Part shown: positions 1 to 9,261 of the stretch, piece after piece | Layout of the letters: the number at the start of each line of letters is the position of its first letter | Position numbering within the stretch: position 1 is the stretch's first letter | Assembly (NCBI RefSeq): GCF_001427385.1 | Contig: NZ_LMGJ01000012.1 | Coordinates: 124,433 to 188,432, forward strand | From: Mesorhizobium sp. Root157 | Lineage (GTDB): Bacteria; Pseudomonadota; Alphaproteobacteria; Rhizobiales; Rhizobiaceae | Direction: 5' to 3' | DNA length: 64,000 nucleotides | The notes under the pieces: model-generated | The model's input: the letters and a program-made list of their open reading frames with translations, nothing else | What the model was told of the DNA's origin: nothing | The model's database searches: none | Translations under genes and position numbers: made by a program

Positions 1-857
1 TGCTTGATGAGTATCCGGCTGCCGCCGCCGTGGGCGAGGTTGGCGATTCCCAGCGCGGATTGGAGGTGGTGGCGGCCTATACGGCCGGCGAGAAGCGCGT
101 CCACATGTGCTATGCCTTCGATTTTCTTGCACCGGAAAAGATCAGCGCCGCCAAAGTCAGGACCGTGCTGGAAACCTTCGGCAAGGTCGCCGGCGACGGT
201 TGGTCGTGCTGGGCGTTCTCCAACCACGACGTGATGCGCCACGCTTCGCGCTGGGCAGCCGGCGAAGCCGACCGCACCGCCTATCTCAAGGTGGTGTCGG
301 CGTTGCTGATGTCGCTGCGCGGCTCGGTCTGCATCTATCAGGGCGAAGAGCTTGGCCTGACCGAAGCCGATCTCGCCTTCGAGGATTTGCAGGACCCTTA
401 CGGCATCCGCTTCTGGCCCGAATTCAAGGGCCGCGACGGTTGCCGCACGCCGATGGTGTGGGATGGAAGTGCGCCGAATGGGGGTTTCTCGACGGCAAAG
501 CCCTGGCTGCCGGTGCCGCCCGAGCATCTGGCCAGCGCGGTCAGTGCGCAGCAGGGCGATGAAGCCTCGCTGCTGGAGCACTACCGCCGCTTCCTGGCTT
601 TCCGCAACGCGCATCCGGCGTTTGCCAAGGGTGACATCGAATTCCTCGCCGGCGAAGGCGACGTAGTGGCCTTCACGCGCCGCGAAGGCAACGAGCAGAT
701 TGTATGCGCCTTCAATCTGGGCAGTTCGCCGGCGGAAATAGGCGTGGGTGACGGACGCTCATTGCAGCCGCTGCCGGGACATGGCCTGTCCGGTCAGGCA
801 ACGGAAGGCAAGGTGCGGCTTGGAGGTTACGGTGCCTGGTTCGGGCGCTTCGCCTGA
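1..857 (+). CDS. aglA: alpha-glucosidase (GH13), 3' part
   Basis: C-terminal 284 residues of a GH13 alpha-glucosidase; the 5' end lies outside the window. It hydrolyses alpha-glucosides taken up by the agl ABC transporter, in the cytoplasm. The fragment opens just before conserved region III, where the VGEV segment (Glu codon at 36-38) carries the general acid. Region IV follows as FSNHDV (Asp codon at 228-230), the transition-state-stabilising Asp. A beta-sandwich tail follows. The next gene is a MalK-type ATPase 58 bases downstream on the same strand, which matches the aglEFGAK order known from Sinorhizobium meliloti. Substrate preference among sucrose, maltose and trehalose cannot be read from this fragment. 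Confidence 0.85.
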   Translation, partial: LDEYPAAAAVGEVGDSQRGLEVVAAYTAGEKRVHMCYAFDFLAPEKISAAKVRTVLETFGKVAGDGWSCWAFSNHDVMRHASRWAAGEADRTAYLKVVSALLMSLRGSVCIYQGEELGLTEADLAFEDLQDPYGIRFWPEFKGRDGCRTPMVWDGSAPNGGFSTAKPWLPVPPEHLASAVSAQQGDEASLLEHYRRFLAFRNAHPAFAKGDIEFLAGEGDVVAFTRREGNEQIVCAFNLGSSPAEIGVGDGRSLQPLPGHGLSGQATEGKVRLGGYGAWFGRFA

Positions 858-915
858 ACAAAACAAAACGCCGGAGCGTTTCGACCGCTCCGGGACTGTT
901 CAACGGGAGGAAATC

Positions 916-2028
916 ATGGCCGATCTGACGCTCAGGCAAGTGAAGAAATCCTACGGCAGCGTGCATATTCTTCACGGCATCGACCTCGACATCAAATCGG
1001 GCGAATTCATCGTCTTCGTCGGGCCGTCCGGATGCGGAAAATCCACGTTGCTGCGGACCATTGCCGGGCTGGAGGAGATCAGTTCGGGCGAACTCAGTAT
1101 CGCCGGCGAACGGGTCAACGACGTGCCGCCGTCGAAGCGCGGCATCGCCATGGTGTTCCAGTCCTACGCGCTCTACCCGCACATGACCGTTTACGACAAC
1201 ATGGCCTTCGGCATGAAGATCGCCCGCGAGGACAAGGCGGAGATCGACCGGCGGGTGAAGCAGGCGGCGGAAATCCTGCAACTGACCAGATATCTCGACC
1301 GCCTGCCGCGCGCTCTCTCCGGCGGGCAGCGCCAGCGCGTCGCCATCGGCCGCGCCATCGTGCGCAATCCCAAGGTGTTCCTGTTCGACGAGCCGTTGTC
1401 GAACCTCGATGCGGCGCTGCGGGTGGCGACCCGCATCGAGATCGCCAAGCTGAAGGAATCCATGCCGGGCACGACGATGATCTATGTCACTCACGACCAG
1501 GTCGAGGCGATGACATTGGCGGACCGCATCGTGGTGCTGAAGGATGGCCATATCGAGCAGGTCGGCACGCCGATGGACCTCTACAAGAAGCCGGGCAATC
1601 TGTTCGTGGCCCAGTTCATCGGCTCGCCGGCGATGAACATATCCCCGGCGACCGTCAGCAAGGCCGGCAAGACGACGATCGTGGAGCATGTCGGCGGGCG
1701 CAAGGCCACGGTGCCGATCGCCTCGCCGGCGAAGGCCGAGGGAGCGGCGATCAGCTTCGGCGTGCGGCCCGAGGATTTGTTCATTGCCACCGGCAAGGAT
1801 TATCTGTTCGAGGGCAAGGTCGACTATGTCGAGCAACTGGGCGAGGTGCAGCTTGTCTATGTCGATATCGGGCGTGGCGATCAGCCCTTGGTGACCAAGT
1901 TGCCCGGCAATGTCGAAGTCGCGCGCGGCAGCATCTTGAAATTGGCCGCCAATGCGGAAGACTTGCACATCTTTGACGGCAACGGCCACTCTTTCGCGCT
2001 CAACGGTGCGGTCGCCGAAGTGGCGTGA
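916..2028 (+). CDS. aglK: alpha-glucoside ABC transporter ATP-binding protein
   Basis: 370-residue MalK/UgpC-type ATPase that energises the alpha-glucoside ABC importer at the inner membrane. Walker A GPSGCGKST is at residues 36-44, the signature LSGGQ at 134-138 and Walker B FLFDEP with the catalytic Glu at 159. A TOBE-type regulatory domain fills the last 130 residues. The ATG at 916 follows GGGAGGAAA at good spacing; an open frame extends upstream to 748 but only by reading through aglA. It is the last gene of the partial agl operon and is followed by a hairpin. The symbol rests on position after aglA; by sequence alone it could serve another CUT1 sugar importer. Confidence 0.88.
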   Translation: MADLTLRQVKKSYGSVHILHGIDLDIKSGEFIVFVGPSGCGKSTLLRTIAGLEEISSGELSIAGERVNDVPPSKRGIAMVFQSYALYPHMTVYDNMAFGMKIAREDKAEIDRRVKQAAEILQLTRYLDRLPRALSGGQRQRVAIGRAIVRNPKVFLFDEPLSNLDAALRVATRIEIAKLKESMPGTTMIYVTHDQVEAMTLADRIVVLKDGHIEQVGTPMDLYKKPGNLFVAQFIGSPAMNISPATVSKAGKTTIVEHVGGRKATVPIASPAKAEGAAISFGVRPEDLFIATGKDYLFEGKVDYVEQLGEVQLVYVDIGRGDQPLVTKLPGNVEVARGSILKLAANAEDLHIFDGNGHSFALNGAVAEVA

Positions 2029-2049
2029 TCGTGACCATTGTGGGATGCG

Positions 2050-2077
2050 GGCCGGCGGCTTTCCCGCCGGCCTTTGC
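2050..2077 (+). terminator. probable terminator after aglK
   Basis: Perfect 9-bp GC stem (GGCCGGCGG at 2050-2058, CCGCCGGCC at 2064-2072) with a 5-base loop and a short T run. It ends 44 bases after the aglK stop. Confidence 0.65.
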
Positions 2078-2203
2078 CATTCGGGCGTGGCACACCCATA
2101 TCGGGCGGGTGAAGCTTGAGGGGCAAGGCAGCGGAGCCTAGAACCACGACCGGATTGACGGTTGGGTAGACACTCGCTCGACCGCGATAACAGGAGCGAT
2201 ACG

Positions 2204-3652
2204 ATGCTGCGCAAGACGGATTTCTTCATCGACGGAAAATGGGTCGCTCCGGCAGTGGCGAATGAACTGGAGGTCATCAACCCGGCCGACGAGCAACCCT
2301 TTGCCGTCATCTCTATGGGCTCTGGCGCCGATGTCGACAAGGCGGTGGCCGCGGCACGGCGCGCCTTTGAAAGCTGGAGCGTGACCAGCCGTGAAGAGCG
2401 GCTGGCAGCGCTGGAGCGCTTGCTCAAGGTCTATAAGACCCGCATGGGCGACATGGCCAAGGCGATTTCCGACGAGATGGGCGCGCCGATCAAGCTGGCC
2501 TTCGAATCGCAGGCGGCAAGCGGCGCAGGCCATATCGAGGCGTTCATCCGCACATTGAGGGACTACACGTTCGAAGCGCCGCTGAGCGACGACAATCGCG
2601 GTGAGCGCATCGTGCATGAACCGATCGGCGTTTGCGGCCTGATCACGCCGTGGAACTGGCCGATGAACCAGGTGACGCTGAAGGTGGTGCCGGCGCTCGC
2701 GGCAGGCTGCACCGTGGTGCTGAAGCCTTCGGAGGTCGCGCCGATCTCGTCGGTGGTCTTTGCCGAGATCATGGAAGAAGCGAATTTCCCGGCTGGCGTG
2801 TTCAACATGGTCAATGGCGACGGGCCGCAGGTCGGCGAGGCGATGTCGCGCCATCCGGGCATCGACATGATGTCGTTCACCGGCTCCACCCGCGCCGGCA
2901 TTGCCGTTGCCAAGGCGGCGTCGGAGACGATCAAGCGCGTGGCGCTGGAGCTGGGCGGCAAGTCGCCCAACATCGTCTTTGCCGACAGCGATCTTGAGGC
3001 GGCAATCAAGCGCGGCGTGCGCCACTGCTTCAACAACACCGGCCAGTCGTGCAACGCACCGACCCGCATGCTGGTCGAACGCCCGGTCTATGACCGCGCC
3101 GTGGGCATTGCCGCCGATGTCGCCGCCACCGTCAAGGTCGGCAGTCCGGCCGACGACGGCAACCACATCGGCCCGCTGTCTTCGGAAGTGCAGTTCACCA
3201 AAGTGCAGAGCCTGATCGAAAAGGGCATCAAGGAAGGCGCGCGGGTGGTGGCCGGCGGGTTGGGAAGGCCGGAAGGCTTCAATCGCGGCTACTATGTGCG
3301 CCCGACCATCTTTGCCGACGTCAACAACGACATGACCATTGCGCGCGAGGAGATATTCGGACCGGTGCTGGCGATGATCCCGTTCGACACGGAAGACGAT
3401 GCGGTGGCCATCGCAAACGACACGCCCTATGGGCTCGCCGCCTATGTGCAATCCGGCGACAAGGTGAGGGCGCAGCGCGTGGCCCGCAAGCTGAGAGCCG
3501 GCATGGTGCAGATCAATGGCGCCAGCCGCCCCTATGGCAGTCCGTTCGGCGGCTACAAGCAGTCGGGCCTTGGCCGCGAGGGCGGCAAATGGGGGCTTGA
3601 GGACTTCCTTGAGGTCAAGGCCGTCAGTGGCTGGGACGAGGCGGTCGGCTGA
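2204..3652 (+). CDS. NAD(P)-dependent aldehyde dehydrogenase
   Basis: 482-residue aldehyde dehydrogenase of the ALDH superfamily, oxidising an aldehyde to the acid with NAD(P). The general base Glu249 sits in ELGGKSP and the catalytic Cys283 in GQSCNAP; the NWP and FGGYKQSG motifs are also present. The ATG at 2204 has CAGGAG at ideal spacing; the longer frame from 2162 lacks a ribosome binding site. It stands alone between the agl operon and a convergent pair on the other strand, with only 3 bases separating it from the MBL stop codon. The physiological aldehyde is not evident from the neighbours. Confidence 0.88.
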   Translation: MLRKTDFFIDGKWVAPAVANELEVINPADEQPFAVISMGSGADVDKAVAAARRAFESWSVTSREERLAALERLLKVYKTRMGDMAKAISDEMGAPIKLAFESQAASGAGHIEAFIRTLRDYTFEAPLSDDNRGERIVHEPIGVCGLITPWNWPMNQVTLKVVPALAAGCTVVLKPSEVAPISSVVFAEIMEEANFPAGVFNMVNGDGPQVGEAMSRHPGIDMMSFTGSTRAGIAVAKAASETIKRVALELGGKSPNIVFADSDLEAAIKRGVRHCFNNTGQSCNAPTRMLVERPVYDRAVGIAADVAATVKVGSPADDGNHIGPLSSEVQFTKVQSLIEKGIKEGARVVAGGLGRPEGFNRGYYVRPTIFADVNNDMTIAREEIFGPVLAMIPFDTEDDAVAIANDTPYGLAAYVQSGDKVRAQRVARKLRAGMVQINGASRPYGSPFGGYKQSGLGREGGKWGLEDFLEVKAVSGWDEAVG

Positions 3653-3655
3653 CCG

Positions 3656-4375
3656 CTACAGATCGGCAGTATCCTTGAGATAGTTTGCCGCGATTTCGCG
3701 CATGCGGTCGCGAGAGAAGCTTGGCCCGTGGCCGCCATGGCCGATGCGGATCGGCAGGTCGAGCAAACGCTGCATGGTGTGGCGATAGGCGGCGCGGTCC
3801 GAATCCGGCAAATCGTCGATCAGCGTGTCGTCGTAGACGGCGTCGCCGCTGAACAAGGTGCCGTCGGCCTCGTCGAACAGGGCGATGGAGTCCGGCGAGT
3901 GGCCTGGAAGGTGCAGCACCTTGAATTGGCGCTTGCCGAGATCGACCACGTCGCCTTCGCTGAGAGTTCGGTTCAGCGGTGCCGGCCTGATTGCATAGTC
4001 CGCCGCGCTCCAGCCCGGTTTCGGCAGTTCGGAGACGGCGTCCGCCATGGCGCGGAACATGTGCGCGTAGGTCGCGCCGTCGCTCATCCGTGCGAATTCG
4101 GCGGCGCTGCAGGCAGGCCCGGCGCGATACGCAAACTCGTGCAGCGAGCCGACATGGTCGAGATGGATGTGGGTGGCGACGACGATCAGCGGCTTGCCGC
4201 GAGGCGTCGGGATTTCCGGTGCGAGCGCACAGATGCCCATGCCGGTATCGATGAGCAGGTCGGCGTCGCGGCCTGCGACATGCCAGATGTTGGCGCGCAT
4301 ATAGGCATTGACGTAGGGCTCGGTCAGATGCGTGGTGACGGCATCGACCTTGCGCCTGGAAAACCAGTTTCGCAT
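3656..4375 (-). CDS. MBL-fold metallo-hydrolase
   Basis: 239-residue metallo-beta-lactamase-fold protein. The zinc motif T-H-I-H-L-D-H is at residues 68-74, and a later GHSPDS histidine and SGDAV aspartate complete the usual metal set. There is no signal peptide, so it should be cytoplasmic. Its start codon overlaps the stop of the upstream phosphofructokinase by one base (TGATG), so the two are translationally coupled. MBL hydrolases act on thioesters, lactones or phosphoesters; nothing here fixes the substrate. Confidence 0.82.
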   Translation of the reverse strand: MRNWFSRRKVDAVTTHLTEPYVNAYMRANIWHVAGRDADLLIDTGMGICALAPEIPTPRGKPLIVVATHIHLDHVGSLHEFAYRAGPACSAAEFARMSDGATYAHMFRAMADAVSELPKPGWSAADYAIRPAPLNRTLSEGDVVDLGKRQFKVLHLPGHSPDSIALFDEADGTLFSGDAVYDDTLIDDLPDSDRAAYRHTMQRLLDLPIRIGHGGHGPSFSRDRMREIAANYLKDTADL

Positions 4376-5541
4376 CAGACGAATGGCCGCCCGATCTGGT
4401 ACTTTGCCGGGATCAGGCGCTTCAGGTAATCGTAGGCGGGTGCGGCAAGCTGGTGGACGTCGGGCTGCATGAAGTCGTCCGGCATGTGGCGGGTCTTGCC
4501 GGCGACGTGGTCGAGCGGCACCTTTTTCAGCACGGTCTGGCGACCGTCGAATTGCAGCGCGACCGAGCCGCCGCCTTCGCCCGCGACCATTGCCGCGAAT
4601 GCGCCGGCCTTGAAGGCTTCTTCGCTGTCTACCGGATTGATGGCCCCGACATAGCCGCGCGGCATGTAGCCGAGCGCATCGACGCGGGCGCGTTTGCCGG
4701 GCAGGTGCGTTGCCAGCGCCTGTTCGAGCGCGGCGGTGAGGTCGCTGCCGGAAAGCTTGACGTTACCATGCGCGTCGCGCTCCAGCCTGTCGGGCGGCAC
4801 GAGGCTTTCGACAAGCGCCTTGCCGTCTGCCGTGGAAACGCCTTCCGAAACCGCGACGATGCAGCGCCGGTGACGGTCGAGCGTGGCGCGCACGTCGTCG
4901 ACGAAGCGGGACACCTCGAAGGCGCGCTCCGGCACATAGACAAGGTGCGGGCCGCTGTCTTCGTCCGCGCGCCACGCTGCCGCAGCGGCGGTGAGGAAGC
5001 CGGCGTGGCGGCCCATGACGATGCCGACATAGATGCCGGGGAGCGCCCGGAAATCGAGATCGACCGACAGGAAGGCGCCGGCGACGAACTCTGCCGCCGA
5101 GATGAAGCCCGGCGTGTGGTCGTTTTCCTCGAGATCGTTGTCGATGGTCTTGGGCGCATGTACGAAGGCCATGCCGCCGCCGGCTGCATCGGTCAGGATC
5201 TGCTGGGTGCCGGCGGTGTCGTTGCCGCCGATATAGATGAAGGCATCGGCGCCGGCCTTGCGCAACCCTTTGAGGATCACCTCGCAATAGGCCGCGTCCG
5301 GCTTGTCGCGGGTCGAGCCGAGTGCGGCGGAGGGGGTTCGCCCGATGAGGCGCAACTGGGCCTCGGGCATGTCGCTCAGATCGACATAATCGCCGTCGCG
5401 AATGCCGCGCACGCCGTGGCGCGAGCCGAGCACATGCGCGCCGGGGTGCCGCTTGCGGATTTCGAGCACGGCGCCCACCAGGGTCTGGTTGATGACGGCG
5501 GTGGGCCCACCGCCTTGTGCGATGACGAATGTCTCGGACAT
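4375..5541 (-). CDS. 6-phosphofructokinase, diphosphate-type
   Basis: 388-residue phosphofructokinase-family enzyme that phosphorylates fructose 6-phosphate, or runs the reverse reaction, in the cytoplasm. The N-terminal nucleotide or diphosphate loop reads AQGGGPTAVIN. GGND at 105-108 carries Asp in the position that is Gly in ATP-dependent enzymes, and PKTIDNDL at 130-137 carries the Lys typical of PPi-dependent forms. MGRHAGFL is the conserved sugar-binding segment. I therefore infer PPi dependence. It is the first gene of a two-gene operon with the overlapping MBL hydrolase. Rhizobia mainly use the Entner-Doudoroff route, so a reversible PPi enzyme may serve gluconeogenesis or the pentose cycle. 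Confidence 0.85.
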   Translation of the reverse strand: MSETFVIAQGGGPTAVINQTLVGAVLEIRKRHPGAHVLGSRHGVRGIRDGDYVDLSDMPEAQLRLIGRTPSAALGSTRDKPDAAYCEVILKGLRKAGADAFIYIGGNDTAGTQQILTDAAGGGMAFVHAPKTIDNDLEENDHTPGFISAAEFVAGAFLSVDLDFRALPGIYVGIVMGRHAGFLTAAAAAWRADEDSGPHLVYVPERAFEVSRFVDDVRATLDRHRRCIVAVSEGVSTADGKALVESLVPPDRLERDAHGNVKLSGSDLTAALEQALATHLPGKRARVDALGYMPRGYVGAINPVDSEEAFKAGAFAAMVAGEGGGSVALQFDGRQTVLKKVPLDHVAGKTRHMPDDFMQPDVHQLAAPAYDYLKRLIPAKYQIGRPFV

Positions 5542-5628
5542 CGATCAAGTCTCCGGCGTGATCGCCTGCACAATCGCGCTTCCGGGTTGGCTGCGCAACA
5601 CCAATTAAATCGGTTGAATATTTTTATT

Positions 5629-6390
5629 TCAGGCGACGACGACCGGGTTCTTTTTCGACACGCGGCTGTAGAGGTCGATGATGTCCTGATTGATCAGCCG
5701 CACGCAGCCAGACGACATCGCCTTGCCGATGCTCCACCATTCCGGCGAGCCGTGGATGCGGTAGCCTGTGTCCTGATTGTTCTGGTAGATGTAGAGGGCG
5801 CGGGCGCCAAGCGGGTTGTCGAGTCCGCCGGGTTGGCCGCCTTGCCACTTCACCAGTTCCGGCTTGCGGGCGATCATTTCGCGCGGCGGCGTCCATGTGG
5901 GCCATTCGCGTCCGTACTGGATGTTGGCGCGGCCCGACCAGCGGAAACCGTCCTTGCCGACGCCTACACCATAGCGGATCGCTTCGCCATCCGGCTGGAC
6001 GAGGTAGAGGAACCGCTCCTGGGTATGCACGACAAGCGTGCCGGGCGCCTCGCCGGTCGGATCGACGACGATCTGGCGGCGGAATTTGGGATCGACCTTA
6101 AGATAAGGGACCTCCGGCACGGCAAAGCCGCCGTCGGTCAACCCGGCATACATGACCTCGGGGCTGGTAATCTGCTTGTCGACGCTGATGGCCGGCCTGA
6201 GCGAGCGGATCGAGCCGGTCGTCGTGCTGTCGAGTTCCAGTGCGGGGAATTCCATCGAGGTACAGCCGCTGGCCGCCAGCAAGGCGGTGGCGCCGATACC
6301 GCGAAGGACCGCGCGGCGAGCAACCGGCGTTTCGCGGACATCGGGCGCGTCGAACAGGGGATAAGGCAGCTTGTTCTGCAACTCGGACAT
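5629..6390 (-). CDS. L,D-transpeptidase (YkuD/ErfK) lipoprotein
   Basis: 253-residue ErfK/YbiS/YkuD-family protein that cross-links peptidoglycan or attaches proteins to it in the periplasm. A twin-Arg-containing N-terminus (RR at 25-26), a hydrophobic stretch and a lipobox-like LAASGC ending at Cys43 suggest a lipoprotein. The catalytic region HGSPEWW...SSGCVR places the nucleophile at Cys229, with the usual His and Arg. It is monocistronic and divergent from the LysE gene. Confidence 0.87.
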   Translation of the reverse strand: MSELQNKLPYPLFDAPDVRETPVARRAVLRGIGATALLAASGCTSMEFPALELDSTTTGSIRSLRPAISVDKQITSPEVMYAGLTDGGFAVPEVPYLKVDPKFRRQIVVDPTGEAPGTLVVHTQERFLYLVQPDGEAIRYGVGVGKDGFRWSGRANIQYGREWPTWTPPREMIARKPELVKWQGGQPGGLDNPLGARALYIYQNNQDTGYRIHGSPEWWSIGKAMSSGCVRLINQDIIDLYSRVSKKNPVVVA

Positions 6391-6588
6391 CTACGCTTTA
6401 CCTTGCAGGATTGCCGCAACCGGAGGGCGGCCATTGAGCGGTATTTTCGGCAGACATGGTTTACAAAACATGAAAGTCCCCGGCTTAACTGCGCCGGTGG
6501 CGCGCGCGATTACCGCACGGGGTTAGCGGTGGGTCTTTACAGGAGACGGAAGGCAGGGATTTATCCTTCCTCTTGAACGGAGAGAACG

Positions 6589-7212
6589 ATGTCTTTCGAA
6601 GCCTGGCTCGCCTTCACCGCCGCCTCGATGGTCCTTCTGGTCATTCCCGGCCCGACCATCCTGCTTGTCGTTTCCTATGCGCTCGGCCAGGGTTGGCGTA
6701 CCGCCTTGCCGATGTCGGTCGGCGTGGCACTGGGCGACTTCACCGCCATGACGCTGTCGATGCTGGGGATCGGCGCGCTTTTGGCTGCATCGGCGAGCGT
6801 ATTCACGGTGCTGAAGGTGATTGGCGCTGCCTATCTTGTCTATCTCGGCATCAAGCTGTTCCGCGCCGGTGGAACGCTCAACGCCGAACCGCGAACCGAT
6901 GCCGTCTCGTCAGCAAGGATGATGGCCCACGCTTGGCTGGTCACGGCGCTGAACCCCAAGAGCATCACCTTTTTCGTGGCGTTCCTGCCGCAGTTCATCG
7001 ACCGCCACACGGATTTCGTGACACAGATGATGATTTTCGAAAGCACGTTCCTGGCGCTGGCCTTCGCCAATGCCTTTGGCTACGCGCTGGTCGCTTCAAG
7101 GGCGCGCAGCCTGGTGAGCAATCCGAGGGCGATCCGCATCTTCAACCGTGCCGGCGGTTCGCTTCTCATCGGGGCCGGCGTCGCCACCATGGCCGTTCGC
7201 TCGGGTTCTTGA
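6589..7212 (+). CDS. LysE/RhtB family amino-acid exporter
   Basis: 207-residue inner-membrane protein of the LysE/RhtB family with five to six hydrophobic segments. The family-typical N-terminus includes IPGPTILLVVSYALGQG, and the central KVIGAAYLVYLGIK segment is also diagnostic. Such proteins export amino acids or related metabolites by proton exchange. The ATG at 6589 follows GGAGAG. The substrate cannot be told from the sequence, and no LysG-type regulator lies beside it. Confidence 0.85.
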   Translation: MSFEAWLAFTAASMVLLVIPGPTILLVVSYALGQGWRTALPMSVGVALGDFTAMTLSMLGIGALLAASASVFTVLKVIGAAYLVYLGIKLFRAGGTLNAEPRTDAVSSARMMAHAWLVTALNPKSITFFVAFLPQFIDRHTDFVTQMMIFESTFLALAFANAFGYALVASRARSLVSNPRAIRIFNRAGGSLLIGAGVATMAVRSGS

Positions 7213-7222
7213 GGCGAGGTCG

Positions 7223-7588
7223 TCAGCCGACCAGCTTGGCGATCTTCGAGACTTCGAAGAAGTCGAACAGGATTGCCAGGGCAACGCCGCCACTGGTCAA
7301 CAGCAGCCCGACCATGAAAATGCGGTTGGCCCGCTCGAAGCGCTGCTTCATCAGGCATTGATGCTTGAGAAGGTCGGAGAGCGCCTTGATCTGAAGGGCG
7401 ATGCCGACAAGGATCGGCAGCAGCGCGAAGCCGTCCTCGGGCTGCCACGGTATGGGGTTGGCCGCCCAATGAGTAACGAAGCCGAGCGAGAAAGCCAGCA
7501 CGATGCCGACCACGGTGAGCGTGCCATTGCGGAAAATCGTCTCGACCAGTTCGTCGGGTTTTTCAGGCTGCATTTGCATACTCAACAT
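7223..7588 (-). CDS. small membrane protein of unknown function
   Basis: 121-residue protein, not recognised. Three hydrophobic segments lie at about residues 24-42, 52-70 and 90-112, separated by charged loops, so an inner-membrane location is likely. Three in-frame Met codons near the start (7588, 7579, 7573) have no strong ribosome binding site, so the exact start is uncertain. It converges on the LysE gene with a 10-base gap and is divergent from the xylose operon. Confidence 0.6.
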   Translation of the reverse strand: MLSMQMQPEKPDELVETIFRNGTLTVVGIVLAFSLGFVTHWAANPIPWQPEDGFALLPILVGIALQIKALSDLLKHQCLMKQRFERANRIFMVGLLLTSGGVALAILFDFFEVSKIAKLVG

Positions 7589-7667
7589 CGACGCCGCGCC
7601 GCTGTCAAACGGTGCCGCGCAGCCGTTCCCAGCCGTAGAATTCGGGTCGGTAAATATTTTTTACGGG

Positions 7668-7707
7668 TATCGAAAAAAATCACTTCAAGGGGCGCGATTT
7701 TTTGATA
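7668..7707. promoter_or_regulatory. inverted repeat upstream of xylB, candidate operator
   Basis: TATCGAAAAAAATC at 7668-7681 is mirrored by GATTTTTTGATA at 7696-7707, an A/T-tract inverted repeat with about 14 bases between arms. It sits about 100 bases before xylB in the only sizeable non-coding gap here. A sugar-responsive repressor site is inferred; no xylR gene is in the neighbourhood. Confidence 0.5.
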
Positions 7708-7806
7708 TGACAGAGTGGCGAGGTGGGAGGCATTGGCGCAGACGCACCGCGCGGCCTTTGGAATTGGTCCGGCATCGGCCCGCTTACCGTGTTCGGGAGG
7801 ACGTCC

Positions 7807-9261
7807 ATGTATCTCGGCCTGGATCTTGGCACGTCTGGCGTGAAGGCCCTGCTGATCGATGCCGAACAGAAGGTGGTCGGCTCCGGCCACGCTTCGCTCG
7901 ATGTGTCGCGGCCGCATCATGGCTGGTCCGAGCAGAGCCCCGCCGACTGGATCGCCGCCTGCGAACAAGCCATTGAAGACCTGAAGGCCGCGCACCCGAA
8001 GCAACTCGCCGCCGTCAAGGGCATCGGCCTTTCCGGGCAGATGCACGGCGCAACGCTGCTCGACGCCTCGGACAAGGTTCTGCGGCCTTGCATTCTGTGG
8101 AACGATACGCGCAGCCATGCCGAGGCAGCCAGGCTCGATGCCGACCCGCGTTTCCGCAAGATCACCGGCAACATCGTCTTTCCAGGCTTTACCGCGCCAA
8201 AGCTCGTCTGGGTCAGAAACAACGAGCCGGACGTCTTTGCTAGGGTCGCCAAGGTGCTGCTGCCGAAGGACTATCTGCGGCTCTGGCTGTCGGGCGAACA
8301 CATATCCGAGATGTCGGATTCGGCGGGAACCGCGTGGCTCGATGTCCAGCAAAGACGCTGGTCCAGTGCGTTGCTTGAGGCGACGGAGCTTGACGAAAAG
8401 CACATGCCGGCCCTGGTCGAGGGCACCGAACGGGCAGGGGTGCTGCGCGCCGAACTGGCGGCGAAATGGGGCATGAAGGCCGGCATTCCGATTGCCGGCG
8501 GGGCCGGCGACAATGCCGCCTCGGCCTGCGGCATGGGAACGGTCGGCGAAGGGCACGCCTTCGTGTCGCTCGGCACATCGGGCGTACTGTTTGCCGCCAA
8601 TGGCGCCTATCTGCCCAGCCCCGAAAGTGCCGTGCATACGTTCTGCCATGCGCTGCCGGCCACATGGCACCAGATGGGCGTCATCCTGTCGGCGACGGAT
8701 TCGCTGAACTGGCTTTCGGAGATCAGCGGCAAGGATGCGGCGCATCTCACCACGGAACTGGGCGACAAGTTGAAGGCGCCGACCGGCGTGACGTTCCTGC
8801 CTTATTTGTCCGGCGAGCGCACGCCGCACAACGACGCTGCCATCAGGGGCGCCTTCATCGGGCTTGCGCATGAATCGAGCCGTGCGGCGCTGACGCAAGC
8901 TGTTCTGGAAGGCGTTGCCTTCGCCTTCCGCGACAGCCTCGAAGCCTTGAACAAGGCCGGCACGAAACTCGATCGCGTAACCGCAATCGGCGGTGGTTCG
9001 CGCTCGCGCTACTGGCTGAAGGCGATAGCGACGGCACTTGGCATTCCGGTCGATGTGCCGGCGGACGGCGACTTCGGCGCGGCTTTCGGGGCGGCGCGGC
9101 TGGGGTTGATCGCCGCCAACGACGCCGATCCGCACGCCATCTGCACGCCGCCGCCCACGGCTGAAACCATCGAACCCGATACGGCCCTGGCCGGCGGCTT
9201 TGCCGATGCCTACCAGCGCTATCGGGCGCTTTATCCTGCTATCAAGGGAGTTCAAGCATGA
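7807..9261 (+). CDS. xylB: xylulokinase
   Basis: 484-residue FGGY-family kinase that phosphorylates D-xylulose to xylulose 5-phosphate with ATP. The N-terminal phosphate loop reads [14 protein letters not shown], a substrate-contact region reads GLSGQMHG, and the segment with [12 protein letters not shown] carries the expected catalytic Asp. The C-terminal ATPase fold has [10 protein letters not shown]. The ATG at 7807 follows GGGAGG; the frame upstream to 7723 has no support. It overlaps xylA by four bases (ATGA), so the pair is translationally coupled. Together they form the isomerase pathway of xylose use. Confidence 0.95.
   Translation: MYLGLDLGTSGVKALLIDAEQKVVGSGHASLDVSRPHHGWSEQSPADWIAACEQAIEDLKAAHPKQLAAVKGIGLSGQMHGATLLDASDKVLRPCILWNDTRSHAEAARLDADPRFRKITGNIVFPGFTAPKLVWVRNNEPDVFARVAKVLLPKDYLRLWLSGEHISEMSDSAGTAWLDVQQRRWSSALLEATELDEKHMPALVEGTERAGVLRAELAAKWGMKAGIPIAGGAGDNAASACGMGTVGEGHAFVSLGTSGVLFAANGAYLPSPESAVHTFCHALPATWHQMGVILSATDSLNWLSEISGKDAAHLTTELGDKLKAPTGVTFLPYLSGERTPHNDAAIRGAFIGLAHESSRAALTQAVLEGVAFAFRDSLEALNKAGTKLDRVTAIGGGSRSRYWLKAIATALGIPVDVPADGDFGAAFGAARLGLIAANDADPHAICTPPPTAETIEPDTALAGGFADAYQRYRALYPAIKGVQA

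Noticed and set aside
712-2427. 571-residue open frame on the minus strand opposite aglK
   Set aside because: Antisense shadow crossing a terminator and the start of the next gene.
6455-6472. CATG...CATG imperfect dyad upstream of the LysE and L,D-transpeptidase genes
   Set aside because: Only the four outer bases and part of the A/T centre are symmetric; too weak to call.
4453-6576. 707-residue open frame on the plus strand across the phosphofructokinase and L,D-transpeptidase genes
   Set aside because: It is antisense to two genes with complete catalytic motifs; long stop-free antisense frames are expected at this GC content, and its sequence has no recognisable fold.
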